Notes: generated by a model from the sequence alone, not told the origin. A DNA stretch of 64,000 bases from Sulfurimonas sp. HSL3-2 (GCF_039645965.1 NZ_CP147917.1:2108001-2172000); one strand, 5' to 3'. Shown: positions 25,591 to 35,957, numbered from the stretch's first letter. Numbers and translations are program-made.

Positions 25591-26183
25591 TGGCGTTTAA
25601 GTATGCTATCGCATTAACAGGTTCGATCGCCACGGGCAAGAGTACCGTCGCTTCGCTGATGGCACTCAACGGCATGCGCGTCATAGATGCAGATAGCATA
25701 AGCCATGAGATCTTAGAGGCAAATGCACAGTGGGTAAAAGAGAACTTCGGTGAAGAGTTTGTCAAAAACGGCAAAGTAGACAGACCCGCTCTTGGAAAAC
25801 TGATATTTTCAAATAAGGATGCGAAAAAGAAACTCGAAGAGTTTTTACATCCGCTGATACGCCAAGAGATCGAGGCAAGGTCTGAGAAACAGGACAGTTT
25901 CAAATTTCCCTACCTCATAGACATCCCGCTGTTTTTTGAGAGTCAGGCATATCCGATCAAAGACAGTGTCGTCGTCTATACTCCTCCTGAACTTCAGCTT
26001 GAGCGTTTTATGAAAAGAAACGGCTACTCAAAAGAGGAGTCCTTAAAGCGTATCGCAAGCCAGATGCCTATCGATGAGAAGAAAGAACGTGCGACGTGGG
26101 TGATAGACAACTCTAAAGACCTGCCTCATCTTCAAGATGAAGTGGAAAAGTTTGTAAATACCATAAAGGAAAAATACCTATGA
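25590..26183 (+). CDS. coaE: Dephospho-CoA kinase
   Basis: CoaE phosphorylates the ribose 3' hydroxyl of dephospho-CoA, the last step of coenzyme A synthesis. The Walker A motif is TGSIATGKST (residues 10-19), followed by VIDADSISHEI and the LIDIPLFFE strand. The 197-residue length is standard. It overlaps the speE-like gene by one base and dapF by four, so the three genes are translationally coupled. Confidence 0.95.
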   Translation: MAFKYAIALTGSIATGKSTVASLMALNGMRVIDADSISHEILEANAQWVKENFGEEFVKNGKVDRPALGKLIFSNKDAKKKLEEFLHPLIRQEIEARSEKQDSFKFPYLIDIPLFFESQAYPIKDSVVVYTPPELQLERFMKRNGYSKEESLKRIASQMPIDEKKERATWVIDNSKDLPHLQDEVEKFVNTIKEKYL

Positions 26184-26923
26184 ATGTAACTAAATACAGT
26201 GCAAACGGAAATGATTTTGTTATTTTTCACACATTTTTAAAAAAAGACCGCTCTTCTTTGGCAAAAGAGATCTGCGATCGCCAACACGGTGTAGGTGCCG
26301 ACGGCCTTATCGTCTTGGTCCCTCATGATGAGTATGACTTTGAATGGGAGTTTTACAACTCTGACGGAAGCACAGCAGAGATGTGTGGAAACGGCAGCCG
26401 TGCATGTGCACACTACGCCTTTACAAATGCACTCGCTCCTGCAAAGATGAGCTTTTTGACACTTGCAGGCGTCATCGGTGCAGAAGTAAACGGCACTCTT
26501 GTAAAAAGCGAACTCACTCCTCCGAAGATCCTTGATAAAGAGATAGTAGAGGGTGGAAAATCGTGGTGGAAAGTAGATACCGGAGTACCTCATCTTATCA
26601 CTTTTGATGCGGATATAGAGAACTTTGACATCGCAGAAGCAAGAGAGCTGAGATACAAATACAACGCAAACGTGAATATCGCTGCTGTGAAAGAAAATGG
26701 CTTACATGTAAGGACGTATGAGCGCGGTGTAGAAGATGAGACTCTTGCTTGCGGAACAGGTATGGCATCTGCATTTTACAGAGCTTACCAAGAAGGCCGC
26801 GTAAAAGAGGAGACAAAAGTGTTTCCAAAAAGCGGAGACACTCTCTTTTTAGGTATCAAAGATGACACCATCACTTTTGCCGGAGATGTAAAAGCCGTAT
26901 TTACGACTGATTACAACTACTAA
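26180..26923 (+). CDS. dapF: Diaminopimelate epimerase
   Basis: DapF interconverts LL- and meso-diaminopimelate for lysine and peptidoglycan synthesis, without cofactor, using two cysteines. Both are visible: MCGNGSRA (about residue 73) and LACGTGMASA (about 189). The N-terminal KYSANGNDFV motif is present. At 247 residues it is slightly short for the family but complete. It overlaps coaE by four bases and is convergent with the Bax-like gene, overlapping it by four bases. Confidence 0.96.
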   Translation: MNVTKYSANGNDFVIFHTFLKKDRSSLAKEICDRQHGVGADGLIVLVPHDEYDFEWEFYNSDGSTAEMCGNGSRACAHYAFTNALAPAKMSFLTLAGVIGAEVNGTLVKSELTPPKILDKEIVEGGKSWWKVDTGVPHLITFDADIENFDIAEARELRYKYNANVNIAAVKENGLHVRTYERGVEDETLACGTGMASAFYRAYQEGRVKEETKVFPKSGDTLFLGIKDDTITFAGDVKAVFTTDYNY

Positions 26924-27597
26924 TCATCATACTTTGTCAGGTTATTATGATTAATGACCTGAGAAAGCTGTTTCGCGTATTTATCCCCGATCTCAGAATA
27001 TCTGTCAAGTGCTTTGACCAAAAGATGCGGATCATCTGTCTGTACTCTTGCAACCCTGAACTTTTCAAACGCTTTTGATATAGACATGATCCTGTAATAC
27101 GCTCTTACGGAATCATCGATGCTTTTGAACTTCGTCAGCCATACCGTTCTTTTCCCGTTTTTCTCACTCGCAGCGATCCTCGGTTCTTTTGAATCTACAC
27201 TATGTACTCCAAAGATGTTGTTTGCTTCGACAAAGAACCTTGACGTCCCCCATGAACTCTCCATCGCAGCTTGCGCAAGGACTATGCTTTGCGGATGCGG
27301 TTTTAAAGCCTGCAGCAGTGCTGCATCACTTTTGACCTGATAAAGAGCTTTTAGACGATTGACCTCTTTGAGCTCTTTACCCTCTTTTATGTCTTTGGCT
27401 ATCCTCTTATATCTTTTCATCAAATGGTTATGCACTTTTTCGACAGCCGGTGCGACAAGATAAAAAAATCTCTCTTTCTTCTCCTGTACCGTCATGTTCT
27501 TCGGTACTATATTTGCAACATATTTTGCTTTCTTGTGTTTATGAGTTTCTCCAAAAACAGAGATGCTCAGTAGTAATAATATATAAAGATATTTCAA
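26920..27597 (-). CDS. Bax-like glucosaminidase (GH73-type)
   Basis: The 225-residue protein starts at TTG with GGGGAAG upstream and has a signal peptide (to about residue 16). The glucosaminidase fold shows the catalytic glutamate in AQAAMESSWGTSRF and the FGVHS segment typical of Bax and FlgJ-like muramidases. It should cleave peptidoglycan glycan strands in the periplasm. The final AKQLSQVINHNNL helix matches Bax. It stands alone, downstream of the cation gene cluster. Confidence 0.85.
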   Translation of the reverse strand: MKYLYILLLLSISVFGETHKHKKAKYVANIVPKNMTVQEKKERFFYLVAPAVEKVHNHLMKRYKRIAKDIKEGKELKEVNRLKALYQVKSDAALLQALKPHPQSIVLAQAAMESSWGTSRFFVEANNIFGVHSVDSKEPRIAASEKNGKRTVWLTKFKSIDDSVRAYYRIMSISKAFEKFRVARVQTDDPHLLVKALDRYSEIGDKYAKQLSQVINHNNLTKYDD

Positions 27598-27645
27598 AAA
27601 AATCTTCCCCTTTTTTTTAAATATTTAAGCTCTTAATGAACTCCG

Positions 27646-28815
27646 TTAATAATAGATCGCGATAATGGTAAACGCAAAGAAAAACATCAGATGAGAGATC
27701 CCCTCAAAATAGTTAGTATGTCCTTCATCCGTCGTTTTCCAAGCCAATATGATCGTAAGTATCAATGCCCCTATCTCAAGAGGGTTGAAATCCAATGTCA
27801 GCCTGATATCGCTCAAATATGCCAAAAGGACCAAAACAGGTACTGTCAGCAGGATCGAAACAGTCGATGCTCCCATGGCGATATTTACGACACGCTGGAT
27901 CTCGTCATTTTTAGCGGCCTTGATGGCTGTTGCTATCTCAGGTGAAACTGAGACTATGGCGATGATAAGACCCGCTATACCGGATGAGACACCGTACTCT
28001 TTTGCAAGTTTGACCCCCTCTGTCGCAAACACTTCCGCACCAAGAGCAATAATGGCGATAAAAATAAAGATAGAACCGATCAAAGCGAGATTACTGAATT
28101 TCTCGAAGATATAGTCATCCTCTTGATCTTCGACATTCTCTTTGTTCTCTTTTGCCATCTTTCTTTTTAGCCTGAATATCCTGCTTTTTGCCGTCTGTTT
28201 GAAAAAATGCGAGTGCGTCCTTGTCTGAAAGACCAGAATAAACATATAAAAGACAAACAGAAGCATCGCGATCGCTTTAGATGCGTTTTCGATCGTAGTA
28301 ACCGAATGCGATACATGGTTTAACAGACCCGGTACAAGCAGCGCGATACCTGCAACAAGAAGAATGGTAGTGTAAGCACTTGATGTCTCTTTGTTATGTT
28401 TTTGTTCGGTAAATTTCAAACCACCCAAAAACACGGCAAGACCAAGCAAGACGTTCATATCGACTATCACAGCTGAGACGATACCGCCTTTGACCGTCTT
28501 GACGACATCCGGGTCACTATATGCCTGTAAAAGGACTATATATAAAAGTATTATCTCCACGACAACGGCACTAAGAGTTAAAATAAAACTCCCGTAGGGC
28601 TCTTGAAATCTTTCTGAAAGTATCTCTGCTATCTCGGAGACGCTTAGTGAAAGCGCACCTATTCCGATAGCGGCAAACAGTGTTGCCAAGACCTCCAAAC
28701 CGTTGTAATGAAAATAAAATGATATTGCAATAGATACAACTCCAACGAATATATCCCAATAATCATCAACTAAATACTTTAACCTACTGTCGCCTTCGCT
28801 ACTCGAAGATTCCAT
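27646..28815 (-). CDS. Calcium/proton antiporter of the CaCA superfamily
   Basis: The 389 residues contain about eleven membrane helices in two related halves separated by an acidic cytoplasmic loop (KENKENVEDQEDD). The alpha repeats are recognisable: VSEIAEILSERFQEP with following LSAVVVEI in the first half, and VSPEIATAIKAAKND with GASTVSILL in the second. This layout resembles ChaA/VCX-type H+/Ca2+ exchangers. ATG 28815 follows GGAGAAGGA directly. It lies eight bases after mgtE on the same strand, so the two form a divalent cation operon. Confidence 0.85.
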   Translation of the reverse strand: MESSSSEGDSRLKYLVDDYWDIFVGVVSIAISFYFHYNGLEVLATLFAAIGIGALSLSVSEIAEILSERFQEPYGSFILTLSAVVVEIILLYIVLLQAYSDPDVVKTVKGGIVSAVIVDMNVLLGLAVFLGGLKFTEQKHNKETSSAYTTILLVAGIALLVPGLLNHVSHSVTTIENASKAIAMLLFVFYMFILVFQTRTHSHFFKQTAKSRIFRLKRKMAKENKENVEDQEDDYIFEKFSNLALIGSIFIFIAIIALGAEVFATEGVKLAKEYGVSSGIAGLIIAIVSVSPEIATAIKAAKNDEIQRVVNIAMGASTVSILLTVPVLVLLAYLSDIRLTLDFNPLEIGALILTIILAWKTTDEGHTNYFEGISHLMFFFAFTIIAIYY

Positions 28816-28823
28816 TCCTTCTC

Positions 28824-30191
28824 CTATAATAAGATAACGCTTGCCAGCCCTAAAAAGCTGAAAAAGCCGACCACATCCGTGACCGTTGTCAATAACACCG
28901 TACTTCCGATAGCAGGGTCTATATCCGCCTTTCTAAGTAGTAAAGGGATAACACTGCCGAAAAATCCTGCACTAAGCAGGTTGATAATCATAGAGAGTGC
29001 AATTACCACTCCAAGAAGCGGTATATGAAACCAAAAATAGGCTACGACGCCTATGACAAAAGCAAACAATAACCCGTTTGCCAGCGAGACTATGATCTCT
29101 TTGGATATCGTCTTTCTGGCGTCTGAACCCTCGATCTCACCCAGTGCCATCTTACGGACGGTAACGGTAAGAGTCTGAGTCCCTGCATTGCCCCCCATCG
29201 AAGCGACTATCGGCATCAATACCGCAAGAGCGACGATCGACTGGATCGTCTGATCAAACAGACCGATAACAAGCGAAGCGGCTATGGCCGTGACAAGGTT
29301 TATGCCAAGCCAGATAGCCCTACTCTTACCGATCTCGTAGATATCCTCTTCCTGCTCGATCTCATCATTGACCCCGGCAAGATTAAATATCTGCTCGGTC
29401 GCGCTCTCTTCGATAATATCGTAGATATCATCTGAAGTGATCCTTCCGATCAGCTTGTCATGATCATCAACGACGGCGATGGCATTAAGGTTATAGTTAG
29501 TAACCATCTCGACCACATCTTGGATATCCGTCTTATGATGAACGCTAAATGTCGTATGTTTCTCTTTTGGGATATCGGAAAATTTCAGCTCATGCTCAAA
29601 TATGATCAGATCTTCCAAACTTACCGCACCGAGATATTTATGATTGTTATCAAGTAGATATGCCTGCCAGACGTTATCTATCTCGTTTTCCTCTTTAAGT
29701 CTCTTCAGCCTCTTTATAGCCGTACCGATGTTCTCGTTTATGTGTGCGCTGAAAAGCTCACTTTGCATATACGCACCCGCTTCATCTTCCTCATAAGAGA
29801 TAAGCTGCTGGATCAGTACCTGATCTTCATCGTTGAAGTTCTCAAGTATCTCCTGAGCCGTATCCTCATGCTCCTCTTGAATGTTTTGGATGAAGGTAGC
29901 GGCATCATCGGTATCCATATTGGATGCGATGTCCGCAAGCTTTTTAGTACTTAAAAGTTCAGCCACCTCTTCTTGTACATAATCGGGAAACTCCGAAAGG
30001 ATATCCGCGAAGAGTTCATGCGGTATGACCTTGATAAGAGCGATATATTCATCACTATTTATATCTCTTAGTTCAAGTAATTGCTCGGCAATGTCATAGG
30101 GATGGACAGTAGCATTGTTGTTTTTATATTCTTCTATCTCTAAAGTGATCGTATTTTTAAGAGCAACAAGCTCTTCGTTACTTACTTCCAT
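28824..30191 (-). CDS. mgtE: Magnesium transporter MgtE
   Basis: The protein of about 455 residues has the full MgtE order: an N-terminal helical superhelix domain (HPYDIAEQLLEL, DDAATFIQN), two CBS domains (about 140-265), a plug helix and five membrane helices. The diagnostic PIVASMGGNAGTQTLTV forms the pore entrance. MgtE is a Mg2+-gated channel that closes when cytoplasmic Mg2+ is high. I prefer ATG 30191 to the TTG codon directly before it. It is divergent from the mscS-like gene; a minus-strand TATAAT occurs in the shared 110-base gap. Confidence 0.95.
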   Translation of the reverse strand: MEVSNEELVALKNTITLEIEEYKNNNATVHPYDIAEQLLELRDINSDEYIALIKVIPHELFADILSEFPDYVQEEVAELLSTKKLADIASNMDTDDAATFIQNIQEEHEDTAQEILENFNDEDQVLIQQLISYEEDEAGAYMQSELFSAHINENIGTAIKRLKRLKEENEIDNVWQAYLLDNNHKYLGAVSLEDLIIFEHELKFSDIPKEKHTTFSVHHKTDIQDVVEMVTNYNLNAIAVVDDHDKLIGRITSDDIYDIIEESATEQIFNLAGVNDEIEQEEDIYEIGKSRAIWLGINLVTAIAASLVIGLFDQTIQSIVALAVLMPIVASMGGNAGTQTLTVTVRKMALGEIEGSDARKTISKEIIVSLANGLLFAFVIGVVAYFWFHIPLLGVVIALSMIINLLSAGFFGSVIPLLLRKADIDPAIGSTVLLTTVTDVVGFFSFLGLASVILL

Positions 30192-30304
30192 CAACTATTC
30201 CGTTTTTAAAATTAAATAAATATAATGTTTCATTAAAACTGTTATTTTATTTCGATATTATAACATTTATACAGGCATATCATTTTAAAGATTAAAGGAA
30301 AGAT

Positions 30305-31279
30305 ATGAGATTAATAATAATCAAGACAGCATCTGCTTTGCTGCTTACATGTAACTCCTTATTTGCCAATGATGCCAACGAATCATTTCTCAGTGTCGAG
30401 GCCAAAAACTTGGGATCCGCGTTCATAACGATCCTGACAAAACCTATCTTTTCGATAAACGAGATCGAGATCAGCGCTCTTAAGATATTTATCTCTCTAC
30501 TTGTTCTTGTTCTTGGATTTTTAATCGGCGGATACTACAAAGTCCATATCCAAAAGATATCTTACAAAAGACATGCTATCAGCTCCGCGACAAAGACTAT
30601 TTTTGCAAACCTCGGTTATTACACGATCCTGCTTATCTCTTTATTGATAGCGCTCAATATCATCGGAATCAATCTCTCATCTATCGCTTTAGTAGCCGGT
30701 GCGCTTTCCGTCGGTATAGGTTTCGGTCTGCAAAACATCGTCTCTAACTTCGTCTCGGGGATTATCTTGATGTTTGAAAGAAGTGTCAAAGTGGGAGATT
30801 ATGTCGAGCTCTCCGATACACTGCGGGGTCACATCATCGATATCCGTATGCGCTCTACCATTTTAAACACCAATGCGAACATAGATGTCATAGTCCCAAA
30901 CCAGAACTTTATACAAAACAGTGTGATCAACTGGACTATGAACGACAATATCAAACGCTTTGACATCCCCTTTGGTGTCGCCTACGGGACAAATCCTCAG
31001 CTTGTCATGGATGTGATCACAAAAGCAGTTGCCGATGCCGACTATGACGATGTCTATATCACTGATGACAGACAGACGAGAGTCATTATGACCGGTATGG
31101 GCAACAGCAGTGTGAACTTTGAACTGATGGTATGGATACAAGGAGAGAATATCTTTCGCCCAAGAAGGACAACATCAAGATTTCTAGTCCTGATATATGA
31201 CACACTGTATGAAAATAACATCCAGATCCCGTTCCCGCAGCTTGACCTGCATATAAAAAACGGTGAGAAGGAGATCTAA
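30305..31279 (+). CDS. MscS-family mechanosensitive channel
   Basis: The 324-residue protein has an N-terminal hydrophobic segment or signal, two further membrane helices and the pore-lining TM3 in ALSVGIGFGLQNIVSNFVSG, the hallmark of MscS. This is followed by the beta domain (FERSVKVGDYVEL) and the alpha/beta C-domain ending near IPFPQLDLHI. It opens under membrane tension to release solutes. AAAGGAAAG precedes the ATG. A strong hairpin follows the stop. It is the only plus-strand gene in the cation cluster. Confidence 0.92.
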   Translation: MRLIIIKTASALLLTCNSLFANDANESFLSVEAKNLGSAFITILTKPIFSINEIEISALKIFISLLVLVLGFLIGGYYKVHIQKISYKRHAISSATKTIFANLGYYTILLISLLIALNIIGINLSSIALVAGALSVGIGFGLQNIVSNFVSGIILMFERSVKVGDYVELSDTLRGHIIDIRMRSTILNTNANIDVIVPNQNFIQNSVINWTMNDNIKRFDIPFGVAYGTNPQLVMDVITKAVADADYDDVYITDDRQTRVIMTGMGNSSVNFELMVWIQGENIFRPRRTTSRFLVLIYDTLYENNIQIPFPQLDLHIKNGEKEI

Positions 31280-31285
31280 ATCTCA

Positions 31286-31318
31286 TTGATGAAAAGCTTT
31301 TCGATATCTTTTCATCAA
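31286..31318 (+). terminator. Hairpin after the mscS-like gene
   Basis: A perfect 11-bp stem pairs 31286-31296 with 31308-31318 around an eleven-base loop, six bases after the stop. The remaining 148 bases to 31466 are AT-rich and hold nothing I can name. Confidence 0.6.
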
Positions 31319-31466
31319 GCTTACAAAGTATAACACTTAGTGTGTCATTTAGATTTATAGTATTCATATATCTCCCAATAATTCGAACTAAAAAGCATAT
31401 TTTATACACGTTAGTCATGTTAGTATTTAATAACATAGTCATTTGGAGAGCAAAAAATTATTAGTT

Positions 31467-32519
31467 TTAAAACCATCTTCGCATTTTAAAATATGCAAGT
31501 AATGCGATAGGTACTATGACCATCAGTATATTTGAAAAATAGTAGGCGTTCTGCGATTCAAAGATCGTTTCGTACTTAAAGTTCATCCCGAAATATCCGG
31601 TTAAAAACGAAAGAGGGATGAAGATAGTAGCGATAATGGAGAGTGTTTTCATGATCTCGTTCATACGGTTGCTCAGTGTCGAAAGGTAGATATCTAAAAA
31701 GCCAGACACACTGTCTCTGTACCCCTCTATAATATCTATGATGTTTATAACATGGTCATAAGTGTCTTTAAAATAGATATGATGCTGCTGTTTCACACTG
31801 TCGGAGATCAGAAGTGTGTTTAACAGTTCACGCATCGGCCATACAGATTTTTTAAGTTCTACAAGAGTGCGTTTTAGATCATGAACATTTTGTATGCTCT
31901 GTTTTGTCGGATTATTGAGTATTTCATCTTCGATATCTTCTATTTTCTCGCCTATCTTTTCCAACACAATAAAATACTGGTCTACAAGATAATCTATAAG
32001 CGCGAAAAAGAGATACTCATTTCCCTCTCGTCTCATCCTAGAATCTTTTTTTGCGATCCTTTTTTTGATTATCTCAAATCTTTGGGGAGAGTCATCGGCA
32101 AAGGTTATTAAAAAACCGTCTTTTAAGACAAATGATATCTGAGAGAACTTCAGTTCATCCTCGACATACTCGATATACTTGAGGATCACGAATATATAGT
32201 TTTCAAACTCCTCGATCTTCGGTCTGTGTGCTACTGAGAGGATATCCTCTACGACCAGCGGATGGATATTAAAACTTCCGCATAATTTCGCAATGCTTTC
32301 CTGATCGCTTATAGGCTCGATATGTACCCAAGTCGGTATCTTTTTTTCAGATGAATTGAGAAGCGTTTCTATGCAGTCAAAACTGTCGCACTCCTGCGTA
32401 TTTACATCATCTAGATCATATTTTATTATCGTGATCTCCGGATTTTTAACCTCTACATCACCTGTGTAGATGGCAGTACCGGGAGAGAGTCCTACTTTTT
32501 CTGTCATTTTAATATCCAT
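31467..32519 (-). CDS. corA: CorA-type magnesium/cobalt channel
   Basis: The 350-residue protein has the cytoplasmic CorA funnel domain with the long stalk helix (EKIGEKIEDIEDEILNNPTKQ) and two C-terminal membrane helices. The signature GYFGMNF (YGMNF type) lies between them, and the tail is basic (FKMRRWF). It is a homopentameric Mg2+ channel of the inner membrane. ATG 32519 has a weak ribosome site; the in-frame ATG four codons later follows GGATATTAAA and may be the true start. It is separated from prfA by a TTACATGTAA hairpin. Confidence 0.93.
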   Translation of the reverse strand: MDIKMTEKVGLSPGTAIYTGDVEVKNPEITIIKYDLDDVNTQECDSFDCIETLLNSSEKKIPTWVHIEPISDQESIAKLCGSFNIHPLVVEDILSVAHRPKIEEFENYIFVILKYIEYVEDELKFSQISFVLKDGFLITFADDSPQRFEIIKKRIAKKDSRMRREGNEYLFFALIDYLVDQYFIVLEKIGEKIEDIEDEILNNPTKQSIQNVHDLKRTLVELKKSVWPMRELLNTLLISDSVKQQHHIYFKDTYDHVINIIDIIEGYRDSVSGFLDIYLSTLSNRMNEIMKTLSIIATIFIPLSFLTGYFGMNFKYETIFESQNAYYFSNILMVIVPIALLAYFKMRRWF

Positions 32520-32582
32520 ATTGTGTAGTTACGAATATTGTAGCGAAGATATTATTAATATTTATTGGAAGTTTTGAAGTGG

Positions 32583-32612
32583 TTACATGTAAGGATCAGA
32601 CCTTACATGTAA
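32583..32612 (-). terminator. TTACATGTAA inverted pair after prfA
   Basis: A perfect 12-bp stem (32583-32594 with 32601-32612) with a six-base loop is built of two TTACATGTAA words each extended by GG/CC. It lies just past the prfA stop on the minus strand. A smaller dyad AGGTC/GACCT at 32614-32628 overlaps the end of prfA. Confidence 0.6.
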
Positions 32613-32617
32613 AGGTC

Positions 32618-33685
32618 TTATAGACCTGCAGATTCTACGATTTTTGCTTGATGATCGGCAATTAGCGGGTCGATGACCTCATCTAAAAGACCACCTGTCA
32701 TGATCTCGTTTAGTCTGTAAAGAGTCAAAGTAATACGGTGATCAGAGATACGGTTTTGAGGATAGTTATATGTACGGATACGTCCGCTTCTATCTCCAGT
32801 ACCAACCTGCATCGCACGAGCTTGACTGTCTTTTGCTTGAAGTTCCTGCATCTGCATATCATATAGACGTGCTTTAAGGACTTTCATCGCTTTTTCTTTG
32901 TTCTTATGTTGAGACTTTTGGTCCTGATTCGTTACGACTATACCTGTCGGTATATGCGTGATACGTACAGCAGAGTCGGTAGTGTTGACACTCTGTCCGC
33001 CACATCCGCTTGAACGCATAACATCGATCTTAAGATCATTCTCATTGATCTGAACCTCGACGTCATCGACCTCAGCCATAACTGCAACAGTGATCGCAGA
33101 CGTATGAACACGTCCTTGAGACTCAGTTGCGGGAACACGTTGAACACGGTGAGTACCGCCTTCAAATTTCAATCTGCTATAGACCTGCTCACCCTTAATA
33201 AGAGCGATAACCTCTTTATACCCGCCCGATTCAGATGGTGAAGAACTCATAAGTTCCACTTTCCATCCGCGGTTTTCGGCATAACGAAGATACGCATCAA
33301 AAAGATCTCCGACAAAGATGGCAGCTTCATCACCGCCTGCTCCTGCACGAAGTTCTATGATGGTATTTCTATCATCATTCGGATCTTTCGGTAAAAGAAG
33401 AAGTTTTATCTCCTCTTCAAGCTCATCGACACGAGGCTCAAGTTCACGAAGTTCCTCTTTCGCCATATCAGACATCTCCGGATCGCTAAGCATCGCTTTT
33501 GCATCGCTTATCTGCGCAAGTACATCTTTATATTCATTTGCTTTTTCAACGATATCTGAAAGTGAAGATTGTTCTTTGGAGAGTTCTGTCATCCTTTTGA
33601 TGTCAGAGGTTATGTCAGGTGAACTAAGCAATCTGCCTAGTTCATTATAACGATTGATAAACGGATTTAGTTTATCTGATAGCAT
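32618..33685 (-). CDS. prfA: Peptide chain release factor 1
   Basis: RF1 reads UAA and UAG stop codons and triggers peptide release. The 355-residue protein has the catalytic GGQ in [16 protein letters not shown] and the codon-reading PxT motif as PAT in [11 protein letters not shown], which marks it as RF1 rather than RF2. AGGG lies six bases before ATG. It follows rpsT by 11 bases, a pairing I recall from Helicobacter, and ends in the TTACATGTAA hairpin. Confidence 0.97.
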   Translation of the reverse strand: MLSDKLNPFINRYNELGRLLSSPDITSDIKRMTELSKEQSSLSDIVEKANEYKDVLAQISDAKAMLSDPEMSDMAKEELRELEPRVDELEEEIKLLLLPKDPNDDRNTIIELRAGAGGDEAAIFVGDLFDAYLRYAENRGWKVELMSSSPSESGGYKEVIALIKGEQVYSRLKFEGGTHRVQRVPATESQGRVHTSAITVAVMAEVDDVEVQINENDLKIDVMRSSGCGGQSVNTTDSAVRITHIPTGIVVTNQDQKSQHKNKEKAMKVLKARLYDMQMQELQAKDSQARAMQVGTGDRSGRIRTYNYPQNRISDHRITLTLYRLNEIMTGGLLDEVIDPLIADHQAKIVESAGL

Positions 33686-33696
33686 TTAAACCCTAA

Positions 33697-33957
33697 TTAT
33701 ATAGCGTTTACAGCTCTATGTAGACGACTTACTTTTCTTGCAGCAGTCTCTTTTTTCAAGATACCTTTGCTTACGAATGTGTGAAGTTGTTTATTTGCAA
33801 CTTTGAAAGCAGCTTCTGCTTCTGTTTTATTTCCTGCATCGATTGCAGAACGAACATCTTTAACGATGTTTTTTAGACGTGTACGGTAGAAACGATTACG
33901 CTCAGTACGAACGATAGTTTGGCGGATACGTTTCAAAGATGACTTATGATTTGCCAT
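33697..33957 (-). CDS. rpsT: 30S ribosomal protein S20
   Basis: The start is ATG 33957, giving 86 residues that begin with the conserved [14 protein letters not shown]. An upstream in-frame ATG would add MRRTHY, which is not part of the family. The protein is basic and three-helical and binds 16S rRNA at the foot of the small subunit. It forms an operon with prfA and is divergent from glmM. Confidence 0.96.
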   Translation of the reverse strand: MANHKSSLKRIRQTIVRTERNRFYRTRLKNIVKDVRSAIDAGNKTEAEAAFKVANKQLHTFVSKGILKKETAARKVSRLHRAVNAI

Positions 33958-34056
33958 ATAATGAGTCCTTCTCATAAAATTTAGTGTCGAATACTACCTT
34001 AAATATATTTAAAATTAAGTTAAAGCTAAAGGAAACTACACTTTTTAATCTAATAT

Positions 34057-34065
34057 GCTAAAATA
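34057..34065 (+). promoter_or_regulatory. Extended -10 promoter of glmM
   Basis: TG-C-TAAAAT (TAAAAT at 34060-34065) predicts a transcript start near 34072. This lies after the upstream ATG at 34065 and therefore supports ATG 34092 as the real start of glmM. Confidence 0.5.
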
Positions 34066-34091
34066 TGGCACTAAAAACAGAGGATTATTAT

Positions 34092-35432
34092 ATGAGACTT
34101 TTTGGAACTGACGGTGTACGCGGACAAGCTGGGAGTTTTTTGACTGCTTCACTTGCTATGAGAGTGGCTCAAGCTGCCGGCGTTTACTTTAAAAAACAGG
34201 CTAGAACAAAACGCATACTTGTCGGAAAAGACACAAGAAGAAGCGGCTATATGATAGAAAATGCGATAGTCAGCGGTCTTACTTCAGTCGGTTACGACGT
34301 CATCCAAATCGGGCCTATGCCTACTCCTGCCATCGCATTTTTAACAGAAAATATGAGATGTGATGCGGGTATCATGATCAGTGCTTCACATAATCCTTAT
34401 GATGATAACGGTATAAAGTTTTTCGACAAACACGGAGATAAACTCTCTAAAGAGGTGGAACAAGAGATAGAAGCTATCTATTTTGACGACTCAAAAGTAG
34501 AAGAAGCTTGTGTCATCGGAAAGAACATCGGTCAGGCCAAACGTATAGACGACGTTATAGGCCGCTATATCATTCAACTCAAGAACTCTTTTCCTACCGA
34601 ACTGACACTACAGGATATGAGGATCGTACTAGACACTGCAAACGGAGCAGGATATAAAGTAGGTCCGACAGTACTCGAAGAACTCGGTGCAGAAGTGATA
34701 GTACTGCATGATAAACCGGATGGTTTTAACATCAACGAAGGATGTGGAGCACTGCATACAAAAGATCTGTGTGCAGCCGTGAAAAAGTATAGAGCAGACC
34801 TTGGGATCGCACTTGACGGTGATGCAGACAGAGTCGTGATCGTAGATGAGAACGGCGAAGTAGTCGACGGTGACCAGATTCTTGGAGCGTTAGGTCTTTA
34901 TCTACATCAACACAAAAGATTAAAAGGTGACGGGATCGTTGCAACTGTAATGAGCAACCAGGCACTTGAAGATGCTCTTAATCAAGAGGGACTTAAACTG
35001 TACAGAAGCGATGTCGGGGACAAGAACGTCTTAGATATCATGAACAAAAACGGGATAAATTTCGGAGGTGAACAAAGCGGGCATATTATCATCCATGATT
35101 ATGCAAAAACAGGTGACGGGCTTGTAAGTGCCCTGCAGGTCTTAGCACTTATCATCTCAAGAAAGGCTCCGGCTTCTGCGGTTTTACGTCCATTTGCACT
35201 TTATCCTCAGGAACTTGTAAACATCAATATAAAAAACAAAAAACCGCTTGAAGAGATAGAGGGACTTGCCGAACTGTTAAACGAAGTCGAAAAACAGCAT
35301 ATCCGTCATCTGATCAGATACTCTGGAACCGAAAACAAACTTCGCATCCTGCTTGAAGCAAAAGATGAGAAGAAGATGAACAGCGCTATGAAAAAGATAG
35401 TAGATCATTTAAGTTCAAAGCTCAATGCCTAA
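34092..35432 (+). CDS. glmM: Phosphoglucosamine mutase
   Basis: GlmM converts glucosamine-6-phosphate to glucosamine-1-phosphate for UDP-GlcNAc and hence peptidoglycan and lipid A. The start is ATG 34092 after GAGGA, giving 446 residues beginning with the conserved [11 protein letters not shown]. The phosphoserine loop is [15 protein letters not shown] (about 95-109), the metal loop ALDGDADRV (about 238-246), and the sugar and phosphate loops are FGGEQSGH and [10 protein letters not shown]. lspA overlaps its end by eight bases. Confidence 0.96.
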   Translation: MRLFGTDGVRGQAGSFLTASLAMRVAQAAGVYFKKQARTKRILVGKDTRRSGYMIENAIVSGLTSVGYDVIQIGPMPTPAIAFLTENMRCDAGIMISASHNPYDDNGIKFFDKHGDKLSKEVEQEIEAIYFDDSKVEEACVIGKNIGQAKRIDDVIGRYIIQLKNSFPTELTLQDMRIVLDTANGAGYKVGPTVLEELGAEVIVLHDKPDGFNINEGCGALHTKDLCAAVKKYRADLGIALDGDADRVVIVDENGEVVDGDQILGALGLYLHQHKRLKGDGIVATVMSNQALEDALNQEGLKLYRSDVGDKNVLDIMNKNGINFGGEQSGHIIIHDYAKTGDGLVSALQVLALIISRKAPASAVLRPFALYPQELVNINIKNKKPLEEIEGLAELLNEVEKQHIRHLIRYSGTENKLRILLEAKDEKKMNSAMKKIVDHLSSKLNA

Positions 35433-35928
35433 GCCGTTATATAAATTAGTATTGCCTCTTCTTCTTTCTATTATAGGTATATTTATGATCGATCAGGGGA
35501 TAAAAGAGTTCTTTATACTAAAAGCTATGGATATCTACGGGGTTCCACAGGACTATCTTTATACGCGTGCTATGGATATCTACCAGACAAGCTGTATAAA
35601 CATGCGTCTTGTGTTTAACTACGGCGTGGCTTTTTCTATGTTCTCGTTTTTAGAAAGCTCTTTAAAATGGATACAGCTTCTGCTTATCTCAGGAGCATTT
35701 GTCTATGTCATCAGTTTGAAAAAAAACTGTTACGCTCTGCCTGCGGGCATACTTATAGGTGCCGGTCTTTCAAACATATATGACAGATTTATTCACGGCG
35801 GAGTCGTTGATTATGTCTACTGGCACTGCGGTTTTAATTTTGCAATATTTAATTTTGCGGATGTGATGATAGATATCGCTGTAGCGTGGATACTACTACT
35901 TAACTTAAAACCTAGATTGTGTAAATAA
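35425..35928 (+). CDS. lspA: Lipoprotein signal peptidase
   Basis: LspA removes signal peptides from diacylated prolipoproteins. The 167 residues have four membrane helices and the two catalytic aspartates in [14 protein letters not shown] and FNFADVMID. The insertion [20 protein letters not shown] between TM1 and TM2 is long compared with E. coli but seems usual in this group. The glmM-lspA pair is also found in Helicobacter. Clients in this window include the SoxD-like and DUF302 lipoproteins. Confidence 0.94.
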   Translation: MPKPLYKLVLPLLLSIIGIFMIDQGIKEFFILKAMDIYGVPQDYLYTRAMDIYQTSCINMRLVFNYGVAFSMFSFLESSLKWIQLLLISGAFVYVISLKKNCYALPAGILIGAGLSNIYDRFIHGGVVDYVYWHCGFNFAIFNFADVMIDIAVAWILLLNLKPRLCK

Positions 35929-35948
35929 TTTACGATAAAGCACTTTTT

Positions 35949-35957
35949 TGGTATTAT
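35949..35957 (+). promoter_or_regulatory. Extended -10 promoter of tig-clpP-def
   Basis: TG-G-TATTAT (TATTAT at 35952-35957) lies 55 bases before tig. A TTACATGTAG word occurs in the leader at 35987. No -35 box is clear. Confidence 0.45.
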
